Assembly: GCF_004341515.1 (NCBI RefSeq)
Contig: NZ_SLZF01000003.1
Location: forward strand, 434,001-498,000
Direction: 5' to 3'
Length of the DNA stretch: 64,000 bases
Source: Allobosea sp. BK604
Lineage (GTDB): Bacteria; Pseudomonadota; Alphaproteobacteria; Rhizobiales; Beijerinckiaceae
Shown here in pieces: positions 8,287 to 16,689 of the stretch (positions are counted from its first letter, which is position 1; the number at the start of each line of letters is the position of its first letter). The position numbers were made by a program, and so were the translations under genes. Under the pieces are notes generated by a model. That model searched no databases, was not told the DNA's origin, and worked only from the letters and a program-made list of their open reading frames with translations.

Positions 8287-9105
8287 TCAGGCGCTCATGC
8301 GCTTGGTCAGGCCGGTGAGCCGGTCCATCACGATCATCAGCAGGAGCGTGGCGAGGATCAGCACGCCGGCAATCGCGGCGATCCGGACGTCCAGCGTCGA
8401 TTCCATCATCCCCCACATCCGGATCGGCAGCATTCCGGTGCGTGCGTTCGAGAGGAAGAGCGAGACCGGGACATTGTCCATCGAGGAGATGAAGGCGAGG
8501 AAACAGCCGGCCGCGATGCCGGGCGCGATCAGCGGCAAGGTGATCCGGCGAAAGCCGTAGAAGCGGCTGGCGCCGAGATTGGCGGAGGCTTCTAGCAGCG
8601 CCGGGTCGAGCTGTGTCAGGCTCGCCAGCGTGGTGCGGAAGACGAAGGGCGCGATCACGACGAGATGGCCGGCGATCAGCAGGTTGAGCGAGGGCCTGAT
8701 GCCGAGCACCGAGAAGAACATCAGCGCCGCCAGCCCATAGGACAGGCTCGGCAGGATCAGCGGCGACAGGAAGCTCGCCTCCAGCAGGCGGGCGGACGGG
8801 CGGCTGACCCGCGTGATCGCCAGCGCCGCCAGCACCGAGAGCACGGCTCCGACGACCGTCGCGACGAAAGCGACCCAGACGCTGTTCCAAGCGGCGGTGT
8901 GGATCGGCGCCGAGCGCACCGGATCGAACAATTCGCGATACCAGCGCAGCGACAGGTCCGGCGGCGGGAAGCGCAGGGTCTGCGAGGTGGTGAAGGAGGT
9001 CGCGATCACGATGATCACCGGCGCAACCAGGATCAGGATGCCGAGTCCGGCGAGCAGGCCGACGATCCAGTTATAGGTCACGTCGCTGAGGGTGGAGCGC
9101 TGCAC
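8287..9105 (-). CDS. ABC importer permease, PotC type
   Basis: This 272-residue permease has about six membrane helices, the first at about 12-35, and the EAA loop LLEASANLGASRFYGF near residue 175. Translation appears to start at GTG 9105, nine bases after the stop of the partner permease. It is the second channel subunit of the minus-strand polyamine-type importer. Downstream, after a palindromic repeat, come the hydrolase genes. The transported substrate is not known. Confidence 0.92.
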   Translation of the reverse strand: MQRSTLSDVTYNWIVGLLAGLGILILVAPVIIVIATSFTTSQTLRFPPPDLSLRWYRELFDPVRSAPIHTAAWNSVWVAFVATVVGAVLSVLAALAITRVSRPSARLLEASFLSPLILPSLSYGLAALMFFSVLGIRPSLNLLIAGHLVVIAPFVFRTTLASLTQLDPALLEASANLGASRFYGFRRITLPLIAPGIAAGCFLAFISSMDNVPVSLFLSNARTGMLPIRMWGMMESTLDVRIAAIAGVLILATLLLMIVMDRLTGLTKRMSA

Positions 9106-9114
9106 GGCCGATCC

Positions 9115-9984
9115 TCAGTTCGTTTTCGCGAAGCGGCCGAGCCAGCCGAGCGCCATGATGCCGGCAAGCACGGTGAAGAGCAGCGTCAGCGAGGCGACGG
9201 CGGCGAAGGGCCAGTTATAGACCACGGTCGATTGCTGCCAGATCAGAGCCGGCAAATAGACCAGCCGCGCCCCGCCGATCACGGATTGCGAGATGAAGGC
9301 GGTGGTCGCCGAGGCGAAGACCAGCGTCGCGCCCGCGATCCAGCCCGGCAGGGTCAGCGGCAGCACCACCTTGAAGAAGGTCCGCCATTTCGAAGCGCCG
9401 AGCGCGCGCGAGGCGTCGACCAGGTTCTGGTCCATCTGGTTCATGATGGTGAGCAGCGGCAGTAGCATCAGCGGCATCTCGATCTGCGTCAGCGCGATCA
9501 CGAGGCCGAGCTCGGTCTGGAGCAGGTTGAGCGGCGCCGCCGTAAGCCCCAGCCCCATCAGCGTCTGGTTGACCACACCCTCGCGCGCCAGGATGACGAT
9601 CCAGGCGAAGGTGCGAATGACCACCGAGGTCAGCAGCGGCATGAGGATGATGAAGATCAGCAGGCGCTGCAGCTTGGGGCCCGAGGCGCGGAAGACGAGT
9701 GCCAGCGGATAGGCGAGCAGGGTCGTCGCCGCGACGGCGAAGAGTCCGAGCTTCAGCGTGTCGAAGATGACCTTGAGATAGAAGGCGTCGCCGTAGAATT
9801 TCGTCCAGCTGTCGAGGCCGAGCCGCGTCTGCTCGGCATCGGCGTAGAAGCTGATGCCGAGCAGGATCGCGAAGGGCGCCGCGAAGAAGACGAGATAGGT
9901 CAGGCCGAGCGGCGCCGCGAGGCGCCACTCGACCCGGTCGCCGGGGGCGCTGCCCCCGGCCGCTGCTATGGCGGCTCCAGCCAT
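9115..9984 (-). CDS. ABC importer permease, PotB type
   Basis: This 289-residue permease has an Ala/Gly-rich cytoplasmic N-terminus, a membrane helix at about 25-45, a periplasmic loop and a cluster of five further helices. The EAA motif is VDASRALGASKWRTF near residue 185. ATG 9984 follows the binding-protein stop by 11 bases. It pairs with the 8287 permease. It belongs to the same family as the 1375 permease, so the window carries two related importers in convergent operons. Confidence 0.92.
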   Translation of the reverse strand: MAGAAIAAAGGSAPGDRVEWRLAAPLGLTYLVFFAAPFAILLGISFYADAEQTRLGLDSWTKFYGDAFYLKVIFDTLKLGLFAVAATTLLAYPLALVFRASGPKLQRLLIFIILMPLLTSVVIRTFAWIVILAREGVVNQTLMGLGLTAAPLNLLQTELGLVIALTQIEMPLMLLPLLTIMNQMDQNLVDASRALGASKWRTFFKVVLPLTLPGWIAGATLVFASATTAFISQSVIGGARLVYLPALIWQQSTVVYNWPFAAVASLTLLFTVLAGIMALGWLGRFAKTN

Positions 9985-9995
9985 CGGATCGCGCC

Positions 9996-11024
9996 TTACT
10001 TGGTGATTTCCTTGTTGAAGCGCTCGATCCAGGCGGCACGGACCGGATTGATCTTGGTCCAGTCATGCGTGACCATCTTGGTCAGTTCGTCGACCGACTT
10101 GATGTCGAGGGTGTCGACCAGCTTCACGTCCTTGTTGATCGGGATCATGTTGTAGGGCTGCTGCTGCAGTGCGGCCTGGATCTCGGCCGAGATCGCCGTG
10201 TCCATGTACTTGTAGGCGTTCTCGACATTGTCGGCGCCCTTCACGATGTGCAGCGTGGTCTGGAACGTGATCGCGCCGCTGTCGGGCTTGACGAACTCGA
10301 TATCGACGCCGCGGCCCTTCAGGATCGCGACCGTGTTGGTGTTGGTATACATGATGTCGATCTGGCCCTGCTGATACAGCCCAGGCATTGCCGCCGGCGC
10401 CGCGACAGCGGCAGCCTTTGCGACGGCCTTCTTCAGCTCGGCGAAGATCGGCTCCATGTTCTCGATCGAGCCGCCGAACGCCTTGGCCATCTCGATGATC
10501 GAGACCGTGCCGAAGGTGGTCTGGAAGCCGGTCAGGCCGAGCCGCTCGACATAGGGCGACTTGAACAGGTCGGCCCAGCCCTTCGGCGGCGTCGGGAACT
10601 TCTTCGGGTTATAGGCGATGCCGACGACCTGCGCATTGCAGGTGACGCCATGCGAGGTGATCAGCCCGTCCGGCACCTTGGCGGCGTTGGTCAGCTTCTT
10701 GGCGTCGATCGGCTCGAACAGGCCGGCTTGCATCGCAGAAGCGGCCGGGCCGGGATCGAGCACGAAGCAGTCGAAGGGCGGCACGCCGCGCGCCGCCCGG
10801 ACCTTGGCGACCTGGTCGACCGCGAAGAGCGAGTCGAAGGCGATATCGACATTGGCGCTCTTCTTCAGTGCGGGCGCGACGACGCCGCGATAGGCCTCCT
10901 CCCAGGTGCCGGGATAGATCGCGGCGGTCAGGCCGCCGGCTGCTCGCGCGCTCAGCGGCAGGGAAGCGGCAAGGCCGAGGGCACCGGCACCGGCAAGCAG
11001 GTCGCGGCGGCTGATCGTGGTCAT
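9996..11024 (-). CDS. ABC importer substrate-binding protein, spermidine/putrescine type
   Basis: This 342-residue protein has a twin-arginine-like signal (SRRDLLAGAGALGLAASLP) cleaved near SARAAGG, pointing to Tat export and a periplasmic location. The mature part has the two-lobe binding-protein look, with IYPGTWEEAYRGVV and YNPKKFPTPPKGWADLF. ATG 11024 was chosen because it starts immediately before the signal; the open frame reaches 11186 but overlaps the ATPase gene. It sits between the ATPase and permease genes. The ligand is unknown. Confidence 0.9.
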   Translation of the reverse strand: MTTISRRDLLAGAGALGLAASLPLSARAAGGLTAAIYPGTWEEAYRGVVAPALKKSANVDIAFDSLFAVDQVAKVRAARGVPPFDCFVLDPGPAASAMQAGLFEPIDAKKLTNAAKVPDGLITSHGVTCNAQVVGIAYNPKKFPTPPKGWADLFKSPYVERLGLTGFQTTFGTVSIIEMAKAFGGSIENMEPIFAELKKAVAKAAAVAAPAAMPGLYQQGQIDIMYTNTNTVAILKGRGVDIEFVKPDSGAITFQTTLHIVKGADNVENAYKYMDTAISAEIQAALQQQPYNMIPINKDVKLVDTLDIKSVDELTKMVTHDWTKINPVRAAWIERFNKEITK

Positions 11025-11052
11025 GGCTGTCGTCTCCGTTGAGTTGCTGGAA

Positions 11053-12156
11053 TCAGGGTTTGGCAAAGAGCGAAGGCCGGGCATGGTCGGCGAGCGCACA
11101 GAAGGCCGTCTCGGCCCGGCTCGACGCGACGCCGGGCCGCCGCGGCACGGCGACCTTGAGCGAGGTGCCGTCGGGCGCCGTGACATCGTGGATGAGCTCG
11201 CCGCCGATCGGCAGGCTGAGCTTGAGCGAGACGGGGAAGCGGCCCTCGCCGGCCTCGTCGGCCAGCGTCATTTGCTCGGGCCGGACGGAGACGAGCACCG
11301 GCGCGCCGGGCGCGAAGTTTTGGCGCGAGGGAACAGTCCAGCTCGTGCTGGTCGAAAGCGCCACGCGATAGCCCTCCGCCGTCGCGGCCTCGACCGTGCC
11401 GGCGAGCAGGTTGCTCGAGCCGATGAAGCCGTTGACGAAGAGGCTCGCCGGCTCATCATAGATCTGCACGGGCGTGCCGAGCTGTTCGATCCGCCCCTGG
11501 CTCATCACGGCGATGCGATCGGCGATCGCCATCGCCTCGTCCTGGTCATGCGTGACCATGATCGCGGTGAGCGCGAATTGCCGCTGCAGGCGCTTGATCT
11601 CGATTTGCATGTCGAGGCGCAGGTTCTTGTCGAGCGCGGCGAAGGGCTCGTCGAGCAGCAGGATGCGCGGCCGGATGGCGAGCGCGCGGGCCAGCGCGAC
11701 GCGCTGCTGCTGACCGCCGGAGAGCTGCCGCGGCTTGCGGTCGGCGAGCGTCTCGAGCTGGACGATCGCCAGCATCTCGGCGACGCGCTCCTCCTGCAGC
11801 TTTCGGCTCTCGCCACGCGCAGCGAGCCCATAGGCGATGTTCTGCGTCACCGTCATGTGCGGGAACAGCGCGTAATTCTGGAAGACGATGCCGATCTCGC
11901 GTTTGCTCGGCGGCAGGGTGTCGATCGGCCGGTCGCCGATAATGATCTTGCCGTTGCCCTGCTCGATGAAGCCGGCGACGATCCTCAGCAAGGTGGTCTT
12001 GCCGCATCCCGAGGGGCCAAGCAGCGCGACGAATTCGCCGCCCTTGACCTCCAGCGTGACGTTGTCGACCGCGAGCCCGCCGCCATAGCTATGGGTGATG
12101 CCGTCGAGCGTCAGCGGCTGGGCCGTCGCGAGGCCGGTCTCGGAGCGCGGCAGCAT
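11053..12156 (-). CDS. ABC importer ATPase, PotA type
   Basis: This 367-residue ATPase shows Walker [13 protein letters not shown], signature [15 protein letters not shown], Walker B ILLLDEPFAALD and H-loop VTHDQDEAM, plus a C-terminal TOBE-like region. A GTG directly before ATG 12156 is an alternative start. It is the first transport gene of the minus-strand operon, 118 bases downstream of the GntR regulator. It energises uptake through the permeases at 9115 and 8287. Confidence 0.93.
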   Translation of the reverse strand: MLPRSETGLATAQPLTLDGITHSYGGGLAVDNVTLEVKGGEFVALLGPSGCGKTTLLRIVAGFIEQGNGKIIIGDRPIDTLPPSKREIGIVFQNYALFPHMTVTQNIAYGLAARGESRKLQEERVAEMLAIVQLETLADRKPRQLSGGQQQRVALARALAIRPRILLLDEPFAALDKNLRLDMQIEIKRLQRQFALTAIMVTHDQDEAMAIADRIAVMSQGRIEQLGTPVQIYDEPASLFVNGFIGSSNLLAGTVEAATAEGYRVALSTSTSWTVPSRQNFAPGAPVLVSVRPEQMTLADEAGEGRFPVSLKLSLPIGGELIHDVTAPDGTSLKVAVPRRPGVASSRAETAFCALADHARPSLFAKP

Positions 12157-12273
12157 CACGCGGCAGCTCCTCGCCCGGCCGTCCGATGCAGGTGCCCTGA
12201 AGCGCCTCGGCGACGGATTATCCTTGCATTGGCAGCAACGACGTCACCGGGCATCCAGGCAGCTCCTCGAGGG

Positions 12274-13008
12274 TCAGGGGAAGGAGCCGGCCTCCTTCCG
12301 CTTCTTGGCGGTCAATCTGGTACGCAAGATGCGTGCCGACTGCTCGACGGGAGCGAGGGCCTCGCGCAGCTGTGCCAGGGGATCGGGCTCTTCCGGGATC
12401 TGCAGCTTGGCCTCCCAGCTGCCGAGATGCGCAGCCATGCGGCGTTCGGCTTCGATCGGGTCTCCCGCTTCCAGCGCAGTGACGATTCCGGCATGTTCGG
12501 AAAAGGAACGGACAGCCTCCTCGTCGGACTGGTGATTCATAGCCGCCAGCGTCGTGCGCACCGTGAGATCGCGGATCGTCTCGGCGAGCAGCCGGTTTCC
12601 AAGGGCACCGGCCAGGCAGACGTGAAAGTCGCCGAGCAGGAAGCTGCGCAGCCCGGCATTCTGCCCATCCAAGGCGCCGCGCTGCTGCTCGATATGTGCG
12701 CGCAGGCGTTTCATACCGCGCTCGTCGATCCGGTTCGCAGTGCGCAGCAGGCCGGTCTCAATGACATAGCGGGCCTCGAAGGCTTCGCGGGCCTGCTCGC
12801 GCGACGGCTCGACGAGATACCAGCCACGCCTTGCGCTGACCTCGACGATGCCGCGCGCCGCCAGCCGGATCAGCGCCTCGCGCACCAGCGTGCGACTGCA
12901 GGAGAAGAGCGCCGCGAGTTCCTTCTCGCCGAGCCGGCTGCCCGCCGGCAGCTTCTCGGCCAGCACGGATTCGAGAATGCGGTCGCTGATCTGAGCCGGC
13001 AGCGTCAT
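12274..13008 (-). CDS. GntR-family transcriptional regulator, FadR/FCD subgroup
   Basis: This 244-residue regulator has an N-terminal winged helix (about 8-75, with GSRLGEKELAALFSCSRTLV, REALIRLAARGIVEV) and a C-terminal all-helical FCD ligand-binding domain with HiEQQRGAL- and HaGIVTALEAGD-type metal/ligand histidine positions. FCD regulators sense small carboxylates or amino acid derivatives. It leads the minus-strand importer operon and is divergent from an amidase across 93 bases, so it probably controls both. A TTGTATACC-like site lies in that gap. Confidence 0.9.
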   Translation of the reverse strand: MTLPAQISDRILESVLAEKLPAGSRLGEKELAALFSCSRTLVREALIRLAARGIVEVSARRGWYLVEPSREQAREAFEARYVIETGLLRTANRIDERGMKRLRAHIEQQRGALDGQNAGLRSFLLGDFHVCLAGALGNRLLAETIRDLTVRTTLAAMNHQSDEEAVRSFSEHAGIVTALEAGDPIEAERRMAAHLGSWEAKLQIPEEPDPLAQLREALAPVEQSARILRTRLTAKKRKEAGSFP

Positions 13009-13051
13009 GATGGTTCCCTAGCGATTGCTCGGCAGCAAGCCGCGTGCCACA

Positions 13052-13062
13052 GGTATACAAGA
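13052..13062. promoter_or_regulatory. Candidate GntR operator in divergent promoter
   Basis: The sequence GGTATACAAGA (complement TCTTGTATACC) contains the palindrome GTATAC with a TTGT flank, resembling FCD-type GntR operators. It lies in the 93-base gap between the GntR gene and the amidase, where a repressor could control both directions. This is a motif-level guess. Confidence 0.35.
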
Positions 13063-13101
13063 TTGATCGGCAAGTGTCGCGCTGCCGATACCGAGGACAA
13101 C

Positions 13102-14559
13102 ATGACCCCGATAGCCGACCTGCTCACGAAACAAGCAGATCAACATGGTGCTCCGCCTGACTCAGAGCCCTGGCACCTGAGCGCGGCCGAGCTCGCGCAA
13201 GGCTACCGCGCCGGCACGTTCGACCCTGTCGAGGTGGCCGAAGCCTGCCTGGCACGCGCTGAAGCCTGCGAGCCGACACTCAACGCCATGGTGGTGCTCG
13301 ACCGGGAGGGCGCGCTCTCCGCCGCCCGCGAAAGCAGCAGGCGGTTCGCCGGTGGTGCGCCGCTGGGCCCGCTCGACGGCGTGCCGGTCAGCGTGAAGGA
13401 CAACATGCATGTCGCCGGCCTGCCGACGAGCTGGGGCAGCCGCCTCCTGCGCGACGTCAGGCCGACGCGCGACGAGATTCCGGTCGCGAGACTGCGGGCA
13501 GCGGGCGCCGTCTTCATCGGCAAGACGAACCTGTCCGAGTTCGCCATGCAGGGCTTCACCTCCAACGCGGTCGCGGGAACGACCCGCAATCCCTGGAACC
13601 CCGCCCTGACGCCCGGCGGCTCCTCGGGCGGCGCGGTCGCCGGTGTCGCCGCCGGCTATTGCCCGCTCGCACTCGGGACTGATGGCGGCGGCTCGACCCG
13701 CCGGCCCGCCTCGCATTGCGGCCTCGTCGGCTTCAAGCCATCGATGGGACTGGTGCCGCGCGGCGGCGGCCTGCCCGAGATATTTCTTGGATATGAGGTC
13801 GCTGGAGCGATCGGGCGCAATACCGCCGACGTCACCACGCTAACCGAAATTCTCTCGGGCCAGGATCTCGCGGTGCCGCCACCAGAGCGCGCGCGAATCC
13901 TGTTTGTGCCGGGCTTTGCCGATCATCCCGTCGATCCGGGCATTGCAGGACAGGTTCGCAACGCCGCCCAGACATTTGCCAGGCTCGGGCATCAGGTCGA
14001 AGCAATCGGCAATTCGAGCTTCGCCGAGCAGATCAACCAACTCTGGATGACGATGTCCGCGATCGGACTGGCCTGGATGCTCGATGAGCCGGCGGCTTGG
14101 CCGGAACTCGGCTACGGTCCGGGCGAGCGTCCCGACATCGCAATCTGTGGCGAGGCGGCGCGGGCCAACTATCGGCTCGGCGCCTCCGCCCGCGGCACGG
14201 CCCTGTTCGAGATCCTCGTCGCGGTCGAACAGCTCAAGCGAGAGCTGGCTCGGCAGTTCTCCCGTCACGAGATTCTCCTGATGCCGGCCACGGCGGCTCT
14301 GCCTTGGCCGGCGGAAGAGAGCCACCCGCCCCATATCGATGGCCGTGCGGTGGGGCCGCGCGGTCATGCCATCTTCACGGGCTTCGCCAATGCCGCCGGT
14401 CTGCCGGCCATCGCGACTCCCTGCGGCTTCGTCGACGGCTTGCCGACCGGCTTTCAGCTCGTTGGGCCGCATGGCGCCGATCCCATGCTGCTCGCGCTAT
14501 CGAGGCAGTTCGAAGACACTTACGGCCACGATGCCTTCGGGAAGGCGCCAGGCGCATGA
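13102..14559 (+). CDS. Amidase signature family protein
   Basis: This 485-residue cytoplasmic amidase carries the complete Ser-cisSer-Lys triad: Lys99 in PVSVKDN, cis-Ser175 in GGSSGG and nucleophile Ser198 in GTDGGGSTRRPAS. The family hydrolyses carboxamides to acid and ammonia or amine. ATG 13102 starts the protein (MTPIADLLTKQ); the frame is open for 2 kb upstream only as a shadow of other genes. It is divergent from the GntR regulator, so it is likely part of the same regulon as the importer. The substrate is unknown. Confidence 0.9.
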   Translation: MTPIADLLTKQADQHGAPPDSEPWHLSAAELAQGYRAGTFDPVEVAEACLARAEACEPTLNAMVVLDREGALSAARESSRRFAGGAPLGPLDGVPVSVKDNMHVAGLPTSWGSRLLRDVRPTRDEIPVARLRAAGAVFIGKTNLSEFAMQGFTSNAVAGTTRNPWNPALTPGGSSGGAVAGVAAGYCPLALGTDGGGSTRRPASHCGLVGFKPSMGLVPRGGGLPEIFLGYEVAGAIGRNTADVTTLTEILSGQDLAVPPPERARILFVPGFADHPVDPGIAGQVRNAAQTFARLGHQVEAIGNSSFAEQINQLWMTMSAIGLAWMLDEPAAWPELGYGPGERPDIAICGEAARANYRLGASARGTALFEILVAVEQLKRELARQFSRHEILLMPATAALPWPAEESHPPHIDGRAVGPRGHAIFTGFANAAGLPAIATPCGFVDGLPTGFQLVGPHGADPMLLALSRQFEDTYGHDAFGKAPGA

Positions 14560-14661
14560 TCGGTTGATCGGTTCTGAAACGTCGTTCGCGGGCCCGGGGG
14601 ATCATCAGGCGACCAATGCCAAATAGCCGCGCACCCTGATCAGTTGCTCGCGAAGATGCCC

Positions 14662-14764
14662 TAGAGCATTCCCGCGATCCTCCGAATCGCAAAATTCTCC
14701 ATCTATTTGTTTTGACGCATTTTCTTCACGCGACCCGGTGTCCGCTTCGCTGGAAAACGCTCTA
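14662..14764. repeat. Dispersed repeat ending TAGAGC...GCTCTA
   Basis: The element runs from TAGAGCATT to AACGCTCTA and contains the blocks TTTGTTTTGACGCATTTTCT and CACGCGACCCGGTGTCCGCT. These blocks are typical of a very common intergenic repeat in Hyphomicrobiales (family knowledge, not searched here). It lies between the amidase and the DevB-like gene, and its last three bases supply the TAG stop of the DevB-like gene. Confidence 0.7.
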
Positions 14765-15958
14765 ATCCCGCACCTTCTCCCCGCCTTCCGCCTTGAAACT
14801 GCTTTCGGCGACATTCATCGTGCGTCCTTCGAATTGACCGACCTCGATGAAGACGTCCAATTGCTGGCCTATCCTCACGCTCAGATCTTCGGCCTCGAGC
14901 GCGTAGATGACTTGCATGACGCGCGTGTCCACACGCTCCAATGCCTGCCCGGAGAGGGAGCGCTTGGGAACGACCAGGGGCTCGACCCTGACAAAACTGA
15001 GGCTGGCCCGCCGGCGCTCCCGGCCGCGCTCATAGGCCAGCGCCGGCGCGCCCGGCTGGTAACGCGTGATATCGGCCTCGTCGATATCGATGCGAAGGTG
15101 CAGGGGATCCGTCCGTCCCAGAATGAGCAGCCCCTGCGAAAGGGCGCCGGCCTGGGCGAACTCGCCGGGTCGCAAGTTGACCTGAAGGACCATGCCGTCG
15201 TCGGGCGCGCGGACGCTATGGAGCTCCAGATCCGCCTCGGCGAGCTTGAGCGCACGTTGCGCCTGTTCGACCACCGCGAGCTCCACCGCGATCGAGGCAG
15301 CTGGTCCGCCAGCTTCGTCGAAGAGAGCGAGGTTGGCGGTCGCGACCGTCAGCCTTGCTCGTGCTTCCGAGAGCTTGGCATTGGCTTGGCGCAGCATGTT
15401 GTTGCGACGCGTGATCTCCCGCGACGTGATGGTGGCTCCGGCGTTGAGGACGCCGGCCACGCGGACGAGATCCATTGCCTCGTCTTTTTCGGCCTGCGCC
15501 GACTCGACGGCCGTATGGGCGACCTGGACCTCGGCCCGCAAGCCCGCCACCCGTGATCGCGCGAGCGCAAGCCGCGCCTGGGCCGCCGCAACCTCTCCAT
15601 GGCGCTGCAGCAGCGTCGCTTCGGCTCGGCTTGCATTGAGAGCAAAAAGCGGCTCGCCGCGCTTCACCACGGCGCCGGGAGCCACAAAGACCCGCGCGAC
15701 CGTTCCCGAGATATCCGTTCCGATCTTGATCTCCTGGCTGGACGGCTCGACCAGGCCGGCCGCACCGATGAGAGCCATTGGCGCATTGCGGCTGATGGAG
15801 ACCCGGGAGATTCCCGGTGCCGATGGCTCGGGCCTGGGCTCGATGGCCGGCCGGCCGCCGCCCTTGCCGGCGATCGAAAACGCCGCTCCCAGTAGCGAGA
15901 CAAAGGCGACCAGCGGGAGGCCATAGGTCAGGATTGGTGAGCGCCGCCCGATCATCAC
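14762..15958 (-). CDS. devB: HlyD/DevB-type periplasmic adaptor of ABC exporter
   Basis: This 398-residue membrane-fusion protein has an N-terminal anchor helix (about 9-30), a barrel-sandwich half (SSQEIKIGTDISGTV), a long coiled-coil hairpin (about 120-240, with repeated Glu/Ala/Arg heptads) and the second lipoyl half (SVRAPDDGMVLQVNLRPGEF). Such adaptors link an inner-membrane ABC pump to a TolC channel, which is not encoded nearby. ATG overlaps the ATPase stop by four bases. The TAG stop lies in a dispersed repeat. Order DevC-DevA-DevB behind an ALA synthase is the unusual point. Confidence 0.87.
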   Translation of the reverse strand: MMIGRRSPILTYGLPLVAFVSLLGAAFSIAGKGGGRPAIEPRPEPSAPGISRVSISRNAPMALIGAAGLVEPSSQEIKIGTDISGTVARVFVAPGAVVKRGEPLFALNASRAEATLLQRHGEVAAAQARLALARSRVAGLRAEVQVAHTAVESAQAEKDEAMDLVRVAGVLNAGATITSREITRRNNMLRQANAKLSEARARLTVATANLALFDEAGGPAASIAVELAVVEQAQRALKLAEADLELHSVRAPDDGMVLQVNLRPGEFAQAGALSQGLLILGRTDPLHLRIDIDEADITRYQPGAPALAYERGRERRRASLSFVRVEPLVVPKRSLSGQALERVDTRVMQVIYALEAEDLSVRIGQQLDVFIEVGQFEGRTMNVAESSFKAEGGEKVRD

Positions 15959-16686
15959 GCGGCCTCCCGGTCGAGACGGGCCTGCACCCGGGTAATGCGC
16001 CCGTCGCTCATATGCGCGATGCGGTCGGCGAAGGGAGTGATGCGATTGTCGTGGGTGACAACGATGACGGCCCGGTCGCGGCTGACGGCGACCCCGCGCA
16101 GGAGCTGCATCACGCCGTAGCCGGATGCCATGTCCAGCGCCGCAGTCGGTTCATCGCAGATGACCAGCGCCGGCTCGTGGATGAGCGCACGTGCAATGGC
16201 GACGCGCTCCTGTTCGCCGACCGAAAGCTGCGATGGATACATGCCGGCATGCGCGGCGAGGCCAACCTCGAAAAGCAGATCATTGGCCCTGATTTCGGCT
16301 CGGGCTGCGCGCTCTCCTTGGACGAGCAACGGAATCGCGACGTTCTCCGTTACGGTCAGGGCGGGGAACAGGTTCAGCTTTTGAAAGACGATGCCGACAT
16401 GGGCGCCACGAAACCGGACCATGCCGGCTTGGCCGAGCTTGCCGAGATGGGAGCCGAATAATTCGATGGCCCCGGCTTCTCCCGGGAGCAGCCCTGCCAT
16501 GATCGAGATCAGGGTGGTCTTGCCGCAACCCGAAGGACCAACCAGGAACGTCATTTCGCCGGCAAGCACATCGAGATCGATGCCGTGGAGGATCCGAGTG
16601 CGGGTGCCACCGCTGACGACGTCCTTGACGATCCCGCGGCAGGACACGGCGACGACTCCAGCGTGGTCCGCTTTGGGAGCTCTCAT
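15955..16686 (-). CDS. devA: ABC exporter ATPase, DevA/LolD/MacB type
   Basis: This 243-residue ATPase has Walker [13 protein letters not shown] near residue 42, Walker B LVICDEPTAALD and an H-loop VTHDNRI. The signature reads LSVGEQERVAIARAL rather than the canonical LSGGQ, so the second Gly-Gly/Gln positions are Val-Gly-Glu. It pairs with the FtsX-like permease upstream (3-base gap) and the adaptor downstream (ATGA overlap). In this family ATP drives lateral extrusion of periplasmic or lipid-like substrates through a tripartite pump. Confidence 0.9.
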   Translation of the reverse strand: MRAPKADHAGVVAVSCRGIVKDVVSGGTRTRILHGIDLDVLAGEMTFLVGPSGCGKTTLISIMAGLLPGEAGAIELFGSHLGKLGQAGMVRFRGAHVGIVFQKLNLFPALTVTENVAIPLLVQGERAARAEIRANDLLFEVGLAAHAGMYPSQLSVGEQERVAIARALIHEPALVICDEPTAALDMASGYGVMQLLRGVAVSRDRAVIVVTHDNRITPFADRIAHMSDGRITRVQARLDREAA

Positions 16687-16689
16687 CGC

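Noticed and set aside
11017..13101. Long plus-strand extension upstream of the amidase
   Set aside because: The amidase has a natural start at ATG 13102; the extension runs antisense through an ATPase and a GntR gene with clear motifs.
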